Source: Peptoniphilus mikwangii (GTDB lineage Bacteria > Bacillota > Clostridia > Tissierellales > Peptoniphilaceae). From it: a stretch of DNA of 64,000 nucleotides. The notes below the pieces were generated by a model. That model was not told where the DNA came from and made no database searches. It was given only the letters and a program-made list of their open reading frames with translations. This document shows positions 26,360 through 39,361 of the stretch, one piece after another (the stretch's first letter is position 1; each line of letters opens with the position of its first letter). Position numbers and translations under genes: made by a program. The DNA lies in contig NZ_AUQY01000002.1 in assembly GCF_000468535.1 (NCBI RefSeq), positions 471,888 through 535,887 of the forward strand, written 5' to 3'.

Positions 26360-28654
26360 TCAATTTAATGCACGAATAGAATTCAGAACCGCAATTACAG
26401 TTACTCCCACATCGGCAAAAACCGCTACCCACATAGTAGTAAGTCCCAATGCGCCAAGTATAAGAACTAAAATTTTTACAAATAATGCAAAAAATATATT
26501 TTGATAAATTATTTTTTTTGTCTTATTTGAAATTTTAATTGCTGTTGCTATTTTAGAAAGTTCGTCATTCATAATAACAATATCTGCCGCATCAATTGCA
26601 CTATCAGAACCAATAGTTCCCATAGCTACCCCTATGTCAGCCCTTGAAAGAACAGGCGCATCATTTACTCCATCTCCTACAAACAAAACTTTATTTGTAG
26701 CTTTCTTCATAATCTCTTCAAGCTTTTCTACCTTTTCATTAGGAAGCAAATCTCCATAACAGTCGTTAATTCCTATACTGTTTGAAGTTAATTTCGTATT
26801 CTCCTCATTATCTCCTGACAGTATAGTTAGATGCATACCAAGTTTTTTAAGTTTTCTTATTTCTTTCCATGCCTCATCCTTAACACTGTCTGAAATAACT
26901 ATGCTGCCTATGCAGCTCCCCGCTTTTGCAACATACACTACAACTCCGGATTCATGCAAAGTTTCAAACTCTATATTATTCTCCTTCAAAAGTTTTCCGT
27001 TACCGACAAAAATTTTATCGCCATTTAATGTATATACTATCCCTTTTCCCGGATACTCATTAAAATCCTCAGCATCTTCAAAATAAGAATTATCTCTCTT
27101 TAAAATTGCAGTAGCTATGGGATGAGTAGATGTCCGTTCTGCCGTTACAGCATATTTTAAAATCTCCTTATCAGAAAACTCCCCTACAGGTTTTATATCT
27201 GAAATTTCAAAAATACCCTTAGTTATTGTACCTGTTTTATCAAAAACTATATTTGAAACATCACTTAACGCCTCAAGGTAATTTCCACCCTTTACAAAAA
27301 TTCCATTTTTGGATGCTGAACCAATCCCTGCAAAAACTCCAAGCGGTACCGAAATTACAAATGCACAAGGACAGCTTATTACAAGAAAAATACATGCTCT
27401 GAAAAATGCATCATAAAAACTTAAAATTCCCCTTAACGGAAGTATTACAGTAATTAATACAGCAAGTAAAACTACAATCGGAGTATATACTTTTGCAAAT
27501 TTTGTAATAATTTTTTCTGTTTTAGATTTTCTTACAGCAGAATTCTCTACAAGTTCTAATATTTTAGCAACCGTAGTATTTTCATAATTCTTCTGAACCT
27601 CTACCTTCAACGGTCTATCAATATTAATACACCCTGAAATTACTTCATCCCCACTATCTATAAATCTTGGAATTGATTCTCCCGTTATATTTGAAGTATC
27701 AAGATTACTATTCCCGTCAATTACAACTCCATCAAGCGGAACTTTTTCTCCTGGTCTTATAAAAATAATATCTCCAATATTTACATCTTTGGGGTCAACC
27801 TCTTTTATAATATCTCCAATTAAAACATTTGCATATTCCGCCTTCAATTCAAGTACCTTTGAAATAGAATTTCTTGAATTTTCAAGAGCAATATTCTCAA
27901 ACAACTGACCAACTTTATAGAACAACATAACAGCAACAGCTTCAGGATACTCTCCGACAACAAATGCACCGATAGATGCAACGCTCATTAAAAATCTTTC
28001 ATCAAAAACTTCACCTTTTATGACATTTTTAGCTGCAGACACTATAACTTCTTGCCCTAAATATAGATATAAAAGTAAATACACTACAAGTTTAAATACA
28101 TCCGGAATTTTTAAAATTACAGTTAAAATCAATGCAGCCAAAATTGCTGCAAACTTTAAAAATTCCATCTTATAATCAAAAATACTTATTTTCTTAAGCT
28201 CTGTATTTGATTTTTTTAAATCTGCTTTTTCAACAACAACTTCAGGCTCAATTCTGTCCACTATCACCTTAACTTCATTAAAAATAGAATCTCTGTCCGC
28301 ACTGTCTTCAATAAGTAAATTAAATTTTTCATTTGTGAAATCATAGTTTGCAGATTTAACACCTCCAAGAACGGAAGTAGCCTCTTCTATTTTTTTAGTA
28401 CAATGTGCACAATTAAGTCCCCTTAAATAAATTATATACTCACTGCAAATTGTCATGTTGTGTTCATGTCCAATATGCTTTAAATGCGTTGAAATATTAT
28501 TTAAAATTTCAGATGCTGATATATCTTCATGACTCTCAATCACAATTTCGCCATTATCATTATATACTCTATCAATTCCTTCAATTTGATGACTGTGATT
28601 TCTTATATCATCACTACAAACTTCACAATCCAAATTCTTTAATTTGTATTTCAT
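26360..28654 (-). CDS. Heavy-metal P1B-type ATPase (Zn/Cd/Pb exporter type)
   Basis: A 764-residue membrane ATPase that exports a soft divalent metal. Two N-terminal metal-binding (HMA) domains carry CxxC sites in LDCEVCSDD (about 9-13) and LNCAHCTKK, with a His-rich linker (KHIGHEHN). The transport helix has ISCPCAFVISVP (CPC), the P-domain has FDKTGTITKG, and the hinge has GDGVNDAPVLSRADIGVAMG. The terminal helix has FADVGVTVIAVLNSIRALN, with the aspartate typical of ZntA/CadA-type (P1B-2) pumps rather than copper pumps. The ATG at 28654 has AGGAGGG upstream. No metalloregulator gene is adjacent, although an operator-like site lies upstream. Confidence 0.9.
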   Translation of the reverse strand: MKYKLKNLDCEVCSDDIRNHSHQIEGIDRVYNDNGEIVIESHEDISASEILNNISTHLKHIGHEHNMTICSEYIIYLRGLNCAHCTKKIEEATSVLGGVKSANYDFTNEKFNLLIEDSADRDSIFNEVKVIVDRIEPEVVVEKADLKKSNTELKKISIFDYKMEFLKFAAILAALILTVILKIPDVFKLVVYLLLYLYLGQEVIVSAAKNVIKGEVFDERFLMSVASIGAFVVGEYPEAVAVMLFYKVGQLFENIALENSRNSISKVLELKAEYANVLIGDIIKEVDPKDVNIGDIIFIRPGEKVPLDGVVIDGNSNLDTSNITGESIPRFIDSGDEVISGCINIDRPLKVEVQKNYENTTVAKILELVENSAVRKSKTEKIITKFAKVYTPIVVLLAVLITVILPLRGILSFYDAFFRACIFLVISCPCAFVISVPLGVFAGIGSASKNGIFVKGGNYLEALSDVSNIVFDKTGTITKGIFEISDIKPVGEFSDKEILKYAVTAERTSTHPIATAILKRDNSYFEDAEDFNEYPGKGIVYTLNGDKIFVGNGKLLKENNIEFETLHESGVVVYVAKAGSCIGSIVISDSVKDEAWKEIRKLKKLGMHLTILSGDNEENTKLTSNSIGINDCYGDLLPNEKVEKLEEIMKKATNKVLFVGDGVNDAPVLSRADIGVAMGTIGSDSAIDAADIVIMNDELSKIATAIKISNKTKKIIYQNIFFALFVKILVLILGALGLTTMWVAVFADVGVTVIAVLNSIRALN

Positions 28655-28689
28655 ATCGGCTCCCTCCTATCAGTATTTGTATACTTGTT

Positions 28690-28742
28690 TATTTGTTCAT
28701 ATAATTTAATTATATTTTATCTTATTACAAATATCTTGTCAA
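28690..28742 (-). promoter_or_regulatory. Promoter of the metal ATPase gene with possible ArsR/SmtB-type operator
   Basis: Minus-strand TTGACA (28737-28742) and TAAAAT (28714-28719) are exactly 17 bases apart. Just downstream, overlapping the expected start of transcription, is ATATGAACAAATAAACAAGTATAC (read on the minus strand), an imperfect palindrome that resembles the ATATGAACA-type boxes bound by CadC/CzrA regulators. The promoter is convincing; the operator is a weak match. Confidence 0.6.
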
Positions 28743-28987
28743 GAAAAACCATATATTAAAAATAAGTTATTAAATATTTACTACTGAATTAATTTTTAAA
28801 TATGAATAAAACTATAATTTCAAAAATTTTTTATTCATTTAAAACAATGAAATTTATAAATAATATACTAAATAAAAACTGTAAATATAATTTTTGAAAT
28901 TAAGCAAATTGAAATGAAGATTTATATAGTTAATGAAAAATAATAGCATAACATTCGTATCATACAAGGATAATTATTAAATCATAC
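28743..28987. other. Non-coding AT-rich gap
   Basis: About 245 bases between the metal ATPase promoter and the terminator of the rRNA operon. It is almost entirely A and T, and I see no gene, repeat or structured RNA in it. Confidence 0.5.
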
Positions 28988-29026
28988 AACAAAAAAACCT
29001 TATAATTATAAAATTACAAGGTTTTA
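28988..29026 (-). terminator. Terminator of the rRNA-tRNA operon
   Basis: AAACCTT and AAGGTTT arms with inner ATAATT/AAATTA pairing follow the tRNA-Arg CCA end, and a T-run follows on the minus strand. Confidence 0.85.
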
Positions 29027-29028
29027 CT

Positions 29029-29105
29029 TGGTGCACCGTGGAGGATTCGAACCCCTGACCTTCTGGTCCGTAGCCAGACGCTCTATCCAGCTGAGCTAAC
29101 GGTGC
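29029..29105 (-). tRNA. tRNA-Arg (ACG)
   Basis: Acceptor arms GCACCGT/ACGGTGC, anticodon loop CTACGGA giving ACG, T-loop GGTTCGAATCC and an encoded CCA. Last gene of the rRNA operon. The A at the wobble position is expected to be inosine. Confidence 0.97.
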
Positions 29106-29110
29106 ATATA

Positions 29111-29185
29111 TGGAGCGGATGACGAGATTCGAACTCGCGACCCTCGCCTTGGCAAGGCGATGCTCTACCACTGAGCCACATCCGC
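29111..29185 (-). tRNA. tRNA-Gly (GCC)
   Basis: Acceptor GCGGATG, anticodon loop TTGCCAA giving GCC, T-loop AGTTCGAATCT, CCA encoded. Confidence 0.97.
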
Positions 29186-29202
29186 ATATTATTAAATTTA
29201 AA

Positions 29203-29288
29203 TGGTGGAGGAGAGTGGATTTGAACCACTGAAAGCTGTGCTAACGGATTTACAGTCCGTCCCCTTTGGCCAACTCGGGAACTCCTCC
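29203..29288 (-). tRNA. tRNA-Tyr (GTA)
   Basis: Acceptor GGAGGAG/CTCCTCC, anticodon loop CTGTAAA giving GTA, a long variable arm as expected for class II tRNA-Tyr, CCA encoded. Confidence 0.97.
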
Positions 29289-29299
29289 TTGATTTCTCT

Positions 29300-29375
<76 letters not shown>

Positions 29376-29396
29376 ACTTCTTTTTCCCTTTTTCTT

Positions 29397-29473
29397 TGGC
29401 GACCTGGATCGGGCTCGAACCGACGACCTCCAGCGTGACAGGCTGGCATTCTAACCAACTGAACTACCAGGCC
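29397..29473 (-). tRNA. tRNA-Asp (GTC)
   Basis: Acceptor GGCCTGG/CCAGGTC, anticodon loop CTGTCAC giving GTC, discriminator G, CCA encoded. Confidence 0.97.
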
Positions 29474-29499
29474 TCGTTAGAACTCTCTCTTTATTTAAA

Positions 29500-29575
29500 T
29501 GGTGGGCACAATAGGGCTCGAACCTATGACCCCCTGCTTGTAAGGCAGATGCTCTCCCAACTGAGCTATGCGCCC
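29500..29575 (-). tRNA. tRNA-Val (TAC)
   Basis: Acceptor GGGCGCA/TGTGCCC, anticodon loop CTTACAA giving TAC, CCA encoded. It could read the GTT-type specifier family sensed by the valS leader. Confidence 0.97.
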
Positions 29576-29583
29576 ATTTATTT

Positions 29584-29658
29584 TGGTGACCCTGCCGGGA
29601 ATCGAACCCGGGATACCACCGTGAAAGGGTGGTGTCTTAACCGCTTGACCACAGGGCC
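29584..29658 (-). tRNA. tRNA-Glu (TTC)
   Basis: Acceptor GGCCCTG/CAGGGTC, anticodon loop CTTTCAC giving TTC, CCA encoded. Confidence 0.97.
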
Positions 29659-29667
29659 TGATTTTTT

Positions 29668-29744
<77 letters not shown>

Positions 29745-29768
29745 CCATTCTTTTTTTACACCTTTTTT

Positions 29769-29857
29769 TGGTGCCGAGGACCGGAATCGAACCGGTACGG
29801 TGTTTTACCACCGCAGGATTTTAAGTCCTGTGCGTCTGCCAGTTCCGCCACCCCGGC
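29769..29857 (-). tRNA. tRNA-Leu (TAA)
   Basis: Acceptor GCCGGGG/CCTCGGC, anticodon TAA in the loop CTTAAAA, a long variable arm typical of class II tRNA-Leu, CCA encoded. Confidence 0.96.
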
Positions 29858-29862
29858 ATTTC

Positions 29863-29937
29863 TGGCTCTCAGGGTGGGACTCGAACCCACAACCTACCGG
29901 TTAACAGCCGGTTGCTCCACCATTGAGCTACCTAAGA
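29863..29937 (-). tRNA. tRNA-Asn (GTT)
   Basis: Acceptor TCTTAGG/CCTGAGA, anticodon loop CTGTTAA giving GTT, discriminator G, CCA encoded. First of the ten tRNAs after 5S. Confidence 0.97.
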
Positions 29938-29976
29938 TCATTTGTCGCTTATTTAGCGACTTCTTTTGTTTTTACA

Positions 29977-30094
29977 ATCCGGCAATACCTACTCTCCCGG
30001 GCCGTCGCCAGCCAAGTACCATCGGCGTATTGAGCCTTAACTTCTGTGTTCGGTATGGTTACAGGTGTTTCCCTCTTACTTTCGTTACCGGATA
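29977..30094 (-). rRNA. rrf: 5S ribosomal RNA
   Basis: The minus strand shows the 5S core (GAGGGAAACACCTG, CCATACCGAACACAGAAGTTAAG and GGGAGAGTAGG), with ends ATCCGGTAACG/TTGCCGGAT that pair. Ends are placed by that pairing and are approximate. Confidence 0.92.
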
Positions 30095-30124
30095 CCATTT
30101 AACTACAAATCTTTCTTCTTTCTT

Positions 30125-32982
<2,858 letters not shown>

Positions 32983-33116
32983 TTTGTTATATTTATTTCT
33001 AAATTTAACTTCTTTTCCAGTGTTCTTGTCTTTTCTTTATTTCTTCTGAAATTTAAGTTTTGACTTTCTTCTAGATTTGTAGTTTTCATGGTTCTTTTAA
33101 TGATTTTCATCATTAC

Positions 33117-33193
<77 letters not shown>

Positions 33194-33240
33194 ATAAATT
33201 AATTCAAAACTATATAGTTTTGAATTGGATTTTTTTATAT

Positions 33241-33259
33241 ATAATTAATAGTGTAAGAG
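33241..33259 (-). other. 3' arm of the 16S rRNA processing stem
   Basis: ATAATTAATAGTGTAAGAG here is complementary, apart from one extra base, to 34952-34971 upstream of 16S. The paired arms enclose the 16S gene, as in RNase III processing stems. Confidence 0.7.
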
Positions 33260-33342
33260 CTTAGAACCAAGCTCTCTTTGGTTTGTTGTGTGTCCTTCAC
33301 TTTTGATTACTGCCTTTCCTTTTACAGTCCAACAGTTAATCT

Positions 33343-34880
<1,538 letters not shown>

Positions 34881-34951
34881 TTGTATCCTTAGCTTTCAGT
34901 TTCTTTCACTGACTTTTTCCGCTAAGCTTTTTGCTTTGCTTGTGTTTCTTT

Positions 34952-34971
34952 CTCTTACACTATTTAATTAT
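34952..34971 (-). other. 5' arm of the 16S rRNA processing stem
   Basis: Complement of 33241-33259; see that entry. It lies in the leader between the promoters and the 16S 5' end. Confidence 0.7.
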
Positions 34972-35002
34972 CAAGGTTTGCCACTCTTAAAGTAGCTTTA
35001 AT

Positions 35003-35032
35003 ATTATATAACGCCTTTTGTTCTTTTGTCAA
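35003..35032 (-). promoter_or_regulatory. rRNA operon promoter, proximal
   Basis: Minus-strand TTGACA (35027-35032), 18-base spacer, TATAAT (35003-35008), followed by a GC-poor leader of about 115 bases to 16S. Confidence 0.8.
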
Positions 35033-35077
35033 GAACTTTTTTCAGGCTTTTTGTCAACTTACTTCGTCGACTTCATT

Positions 35078-35106
35078 AGTTTACCATTTGATTTTTCATG
35101 TGTCAA
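35078..35106 (-). promoter_or_regulatory. rRNA operon promoter, distal
   Basis: Minus-strand TTGACA (35101-35106), 17-base spacer, TAAACT (35078-35083). It sits immediately after the TPR gene stop. A further isolated TTGACA lies at 35052-35057. Confidence 0.6.
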
Positions 35107-35115
35107 TATGATTTT

Positions 35116-36222
35116 TTATAATTCATTCACTATTTTTAAAAGTTCATCATTTGGGCTTATATGATATGCTTTCTTTAAATATTCTTTGTATTCTATATTG
35201 CCGATATTAAACAAAAGCATACCTAAATTATAATTTAAAATATAGCTGTCCGCTATTAAATCTATTGCCTGTTTGTAATTTCCCACCGCTAAATTTTCTT
35301 CTCCCAACGATATAAGGCATATCGACTTTTGATTATAATAATTTTCTATTTTTTCATTTATTTTAATTGCTTCTTCTATACTGTTTAATGCTTCTGTTTT
35401 AAATCCTAAATTATATTGGCATATACTGAACAGATAATATAATTCGTCTTTATTGGGATATAAATCCGAAACTTTTTGAAGTATTTTATATGCCTCCTGA
35501 AACTTTCCATAGCTTATATATGTTTGTGATGTTTCAATATTTGCATAATCTTCTAATTCCTGTAAATTATCTCTGACTTCATTTTTTAATACTTCCATAT
35601 CTTCGGAAGCTGTATTTAAAAATTTTTCAAAGTACAATTTCGATTTGAGATAATTTTTTAATCCTTGATTTATAAAGCCGAGTCTATAATAACAGAGTGA
35701 GTTCTTATCATTCACTTTCAGTATATTTTCATATCCGTTTATTATATCTTTTAATAGTTTGGATTTCTCATCGTCTTTCAGTTTGTTTAAGTTTTCGTTA
35801 TATATTTTTTCGATTATGTTTATCTTCGTAAATTCTACTTCTTCATCATATTCAAGTAATAATTCCGCTGATTTAATATAAATATAACTATCAATATAAT
35901 TGCTGTTTTTTGATGCCATATAGCTTAAATACATTATATATTCTTTAAGGTTTTTTATTGTAGAGTTAATTATTTTTACATAATCATCACTGTATTTAAA
36001 GTCCGGTTCTATTCCGAGCAAATAAACTATAGCTTCATCTATTATTTCTATATTTATATTTTCACCAAGTTCCCCTTTTTTTATTCCTCCTATTAAACTG
36101 TTTAAATTAATCGGAAGAGGTGTTTCTGTATCTAATTCTATATTTCCGACTTTAGTTTTAGACTTTAATTCTAAAAATACTATATTCTTCAAGCTATCTT
36201 TTACTATTTTTTCTAAATCCAT
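35116..36222 (-). CDS. Tetratricopeptide repeat protein of unknown function
   Basis: A 368-residue soluble, acidic protein. The N-terminal half (about 1-160) is helical without a recognised domain, and the C-terminal half has TPR units such as SLCYYRLGFINQGLKNYLKSKLYFEKFL, QTYISYGKFQEAYKILQKVSDLYP and ELYYLFSICQYNLGFKTEALNSIEEAIKI. The ATG at 36222 shares one base with the stop of the upstream membrane-protein gene (TAATG), so the two are translationally coupled and may act together. It ends just before the rRNA promoters. Confidence 0.8.
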   Translation of the reverse strand: MDLEKIVKDSLKNIVFLELKSKTKVGNIELDTETPLPINLNSLIGGIKKGELGENINIEIIDEAIVYLLGIEPDFKYSDDYVKIINSTIKNLKEYIMYLSYMASKNSNYIDSYIYIKSAELLLEYDEEVEFTKINIIEKIYNENLNKLKDDEKSKLLKDIINGYENILKVNDKNSLCYYRLGFINQGLKNYLKSKLYFEKFLNTASEDMEVLKNEVRDNLQELEDYANIETSQTYISYGKFQEAYKILQKVSDLYPNKDELYYLFSICQYNLGFKTEALNSIEEAIKINEKIENYYNQKSICLISLGEENLAVGNYKQAIDLIADSYILNYNLGMLLFNIGNIEYKEYLKKAYHISPNDELLKIVNEL

Positions 36223-36965
36223 TATATTTCACCCATATATTGTCTTTTTCTCATTGTACTTCTACTAAGTATGTTAAATAGAGCTCCTCTGAAAATAACA
36301 TATACCGCTGTAAGAAATGATGAGCCTACAAACTTAAAAATATTTGCAGCATTAAATTTTATTCCCGTCAACAATGATATAGGGTTATATAGTAGAGTCA
36401 GTGTATCATATTTTCCTACTGCCAAATAAATTACTCCCAAATAAATGAATAACGGAACTAACCAGTGTAATGCATTGTCTTTCATAAATTCTAAACTATA
36501 GCTATAAGCTGATATATATGATTCTCCTCTAATATATACCGCTTCACTTATCGGATTTAATAAAATAAAAATTACAAACGATAATATAAAGTACAAGTCA
36601 CCGACAAATGATGTAATGTAAGATATCAGTATCATTATAAAATACACTGAATATATTTGCCTGAAATTTTTTGTAAAAGTATTTCCTATATTATTAAATC
36701 GTATTCTATTATAGCTGTTTATATCCGAAAGAAATTCAAAATAACTTGACATTATTAATGAATATAATACAGGAGCTAAAAATCCCATAATATATGTATT
36801 TCCCAATAGCGTTGTTGTGAACATACCGAATATTATCGTAGATGCAAATATCAACAGCCCATATATCATCGGAAATAATAACACTACCGGATTTTTCTTT
36901 ATTCTTATTTCGGTTTCTTTAATCGCCTTTAAATAAACCATTTTTAAATCGTCCATATAATTCAT
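36222..36965 (-). CDS. Integral membrane protein of unknown function
   Basis: A 247-residue protein with about six hydrophobic helices (for example PVVLLFPMIYGLLIFASTIIFGMF, YSVYFIMILISYITSFVGDLYFILSFVIFILL and HWLVPLFIYLGVIYLAV). The first 25 residues and last 15 are charged and probably cytoplasmic. I do not recognise a family with confidence; the pattern resembles DUF-type membrane proteins that pair with soluble partners. The ATG at 36965 has GAGGTGATTAA upstream. It overlaps the TPR gene by one base and is divergent from the secreted protein at 37108. Confidence 0.75.
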   Translation of the reverse strand: MNYMDDLKMVYLKAIKETEIRIKKNPVVLLFPMIYGLLIFASTIIFGMFTTTLLGNTYIMGFLAPVLYSLIMSSYFEFLSDINSYNRIRFNNIGNTFTKNFRQIYSVYFIMILISYITSFVGDLYFILSFVIFILLNPISEAVYIRGESYISAYSYSLEFMKDNALHWLVPLFIYLGVIYLAVGKYDTLTLLYNPISLLTGIKFNAANIFKFVGSSFLTAVYVIFRGALFNILSRSTMRKRQYMGEI

Positions 36966-37054
36966 TTAATCACCTCTATTATTATTGACTACTTTACATT
37001 ATAAATAAAATCAAAAATTTTTTCCAGCTAATATAATTATATTAAAGAAAGTAT

Positions 37055-37083
37055 TTGAGAAAATTGTAAATAAATACTATACT
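37055..37083 (+). promoter_or_regulatory. Promoter of the secreted phosphodiester-glycosidase-domain gene
   Basis: TTGAGA (37055-37060), 17-base spacer, TATACT (37078-37083), 24 bases before the start codon. Confidence 0.65.
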
Positions 37084-37107
37084 TATATATATGCTTAGGA
37101 GGTAATG

Positions 37108-39297
37108 ATGAAATTTAATTTTAAAAAGAAATTTTTATGTTTGCTTTTCTCGTTAATTATAATACTGTTGCCAAATTCAAATGTATTTGCAAAACAGGGC
37201 TTTACGGAAACTATAAGTCCGGGAGTTGTCAGAGAAGAGCACATCGTAGATTATGACGGCAAAAGCACTGTTATAAATTTATTAAAGTGCGATTTGACTA
37301 ATCCGTACTTAAATCTTTCAGTTGTCGCAGGTAAGGGAAAATATACTAAAAGAGCAACTGTATCTGAAATGGCAAACGCAACAGATGCAACTGCACTTGT
37401 AAATGGTGATTTTTTTAATATGATACTTCAAGGTTCGCCTGAAGGCCCGTCAATTATAGAAGGAAAGCTGCAAAGCTCACCTTGTGTATATACAGGACTG
37501 TATTCTCTCGGTATTACATCAGATAATACCGCTATGATTGAACAAATTTCATTTAGCGGAAAAGTAACTGCTCCAAATGGAAAATCATATCCAATTGACG
37601 GACTTAACAAATCATATTATTGGTATGAACCTACAAACGAATATTCTCATCAAAATAAAATTCAGCTATACAATGATTTTTGGGCTTCAAAATCAAGAGG
37701 AGACAAAAAAAATACTGAAATATTAGTAAATTCCGATGGAGTAATTGAAAAAATAAGTGAAAGTAAAAATTTTGACTTTAGCGTACCGGATGGAAAATAT
37801 ATACTTCAAGTGGAAGGTAAAGCTTACGAATTTATAAAGTCAAACGTAAAAATCGGCGATAAAATAAATATTGAATATGCAATAACTCCGGATAAAGATT
37901 TTAAATTTCTGATAGGAGGACACGCACTGTTAGTAGATAATGGTGAAGTTGTAAAATATACTAAAGATATAAACGTACTTGGTGGAGTTAGAGCAAGAAC
38001 AGCCGCAGGTATATCTCAAGATGGAAAAACTCTATATATTGCATCTGCCGAAGGTAGAACAAAAAGAAGTTCAGGATTAAAACTATCTCAATTATCAGAT
38101 TTTATGAAATCTATCGGAGCTTACAAAGCACTTAATTTAGATGGCGGAGGATCTACTGCAATGGTTCTTAAAAATCTTGGAGAATTTGAAAGAACAAGAG
38201 TTATAAATCCGGAACGAAACGCAGGAGAAAGAAAAGTTGTAAGCGGTATTGGAATTTTCAACACTGCTCCTGATTCAAACGTAGTTGCGGGAGTTAAAAT
38301 AAAAGGTCCTAACATAATGGTAGTTGGCGAAAGTGCAGAATTCGGACTCGGTGGTGCTTGGAATGAAAATCTGAAACCGATAAAAACTGATAATTTAAAA
38401 TATTCTTTACTCGGTATGAATCAGGAAGACGGAACTTGGAATGAAAACTTATTTTTGGCACTTGTTCCCGGTGAAATTAATCTGATTTTATCCACTGAAG
38501 AAGGTATATCTGCAACAAAAAAAATCGAAGTCAAAGATTTTAACTATATCGAAAAATTAATAGTCAGTACAGATAAAAAAAGAATTGCTGAAAATGAGAC
38601 GTTAAATGTAACCACTAAAGCAATACTCAAAAATAAGAAAGAAGTTATTTTAAGTCCGAGAGTTTTAGCATATGCTTTAGATGGGTTTAACGGAGAATTT
38701 GATCAAAACGGAAACTTAAAAATTCTTTCATTTAACGGAAAAGCTGTATCGGACATAATTGTAAATGCAGGAAGTATAAGTTCCGTTGCAAAGATCTATG
38801 ATCACAGTGCAAAACTCATCAAAATGAATATAGACAAAAAATCCTATATGATAAATGAAGAAAATAAAACAATGGATTCAGCTCCATTTATTAAAAATGA
38901 CAGAACCTTTGTACCTGTTAGATTTATAGTTGAAGGCTTTGGAGGAGATATATCTTATGACGAAACTGCAAAAACAGTAAATATCTTATATGCTGATAAG
39001 AATATAAGCATACCGTTAAATGAAAAATATATATCTATAAATGGTAATAACCAGGAAATAGATGCGGCAGCTTTTATAAAAGACGGAAGAACTTTTGTAC
39101 CAATCAGGTTTATTGCAGAAGCGCTTGGAATGGATGTGTCCTATGAAGGAAGCTCAAAAACAATTTCAATACTTGAAATTCCAAACAATGCTCAAGATGT
39201 TATTCCTCAAACTCAACCTGAAAATGTAGAACATCCTAAAACAAACTCGAATAAAAATACTGTAAATAAAAATCAAAACAGTACAGTTCCAAACTAA
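37108..39297 (+). CDS. Secreted phosphodiester glycosidase (NAGPA) domain protein with copper-amine-oxidase-N-like repeats
   Basis: A 729-residue exported protein. The signal peptide FNFKKKFLCLLFSLIIILLPNSNVFA is followed by a NAGPA/phosphodiester-glycosidase domain at about 30-395, with GKYTKRATVSEMAN, LVNGDFFNM, RARTAAGISQDGKTLYIA and the conserved LNLDGGGSTAMVL. A beta-rich middle follows. Two copper-amine-oxidase N-terminal-type units, each with DRTFVPVRFI/GRTFVPIRFI, end near residue 690, and the tail is Asn/Lys-rich. Family members act on cell-wall or capsule phosphodiester-linked sugars; the substrate is unknown here. I prefer the second ATG (37108), five bases after AGGAGG, over 37105. 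Confidence 0.85.
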   Translation: MKFNFKKKFLCLLFSLIIILLPNSNVFAKQGFTETISPGVVREEHIVDYDGKSTVINLLKCDLTNPYLNLSVVAGKGKYTKRATVSEMANATDATALVNGDFFNMILQGSPEGPSIIEGKLQSSPCVYTGLYSLGITSDNTAMIEQISFSGKVTAPNGKSYPIDGLNKSYYWYEPTNEYSHQNKIQLYNDFWASKSRGDKKNTEILVNSDGVIEKISESKNFDFSVPDGKYILQVEGKAYEFIKSNVKIGDKINIEYAITPDKDFKFLIGGHALLVDNGEVVKYTKDINVLGGVRARTAAGISQDGKTLYIASAEGRTKRSSGLKLSQLSDFMKSIGAYKALNLDGGGSTAMVLKNLGEFERTRVINPERNAGERKVVSGIGIFNTAPDSNVVAGVKIKGPNIMVVGESAEFGLGGAWNENLKPIKTDNLKYSLLGMNQEDGTWNENLFLALVPGEINLILSTEEGISATKKIEVKDFNYIEKLIVSTDKKRIAENETLNVTTKAILKNKKEVILSPRVLAYALDGFNGEFDQNGNLKILSFNGKAVSDIIVNAGSISSVAKIYDHSAKLIKMNIDKKSYMINEENKTMDSAPFIKNDRTFVPVRFIVEGFGGDISYDETAKTVNILYADKNISIPLNEKYISINGNNQEIDAAAFIKDGRTFVPIRFIAEALGMDVSYEGSSKTISILEIPNNAQDVIPQTQPENVEHPKTNSNKNTVNKNQNSTVPN

Positions 39298-39310
39298 AAT
39301 AATTAAAACA

Positions 39311-39351
39311 AAAAATCCTTTTATTAGATTAAATCTAATAAAAGGATTTTT
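39311..39351. terminator. Long bidirectional terminator
   Basis: A nearly perfect stem of about 19 bases (AAAATCCTTTTATTAGATT and its complement) with A and T flanks lies between convergent genes. Confidence 0.92.
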
Positions 39352-39361
39352 TAATTTATTA

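Noticed and set aside
34881..35115. Further gene between 16S and the TPR gene
   Set aside because: The stretch holds the two rRNA promoters and the leader with the processing arm; no frame with a ribosome site is present.
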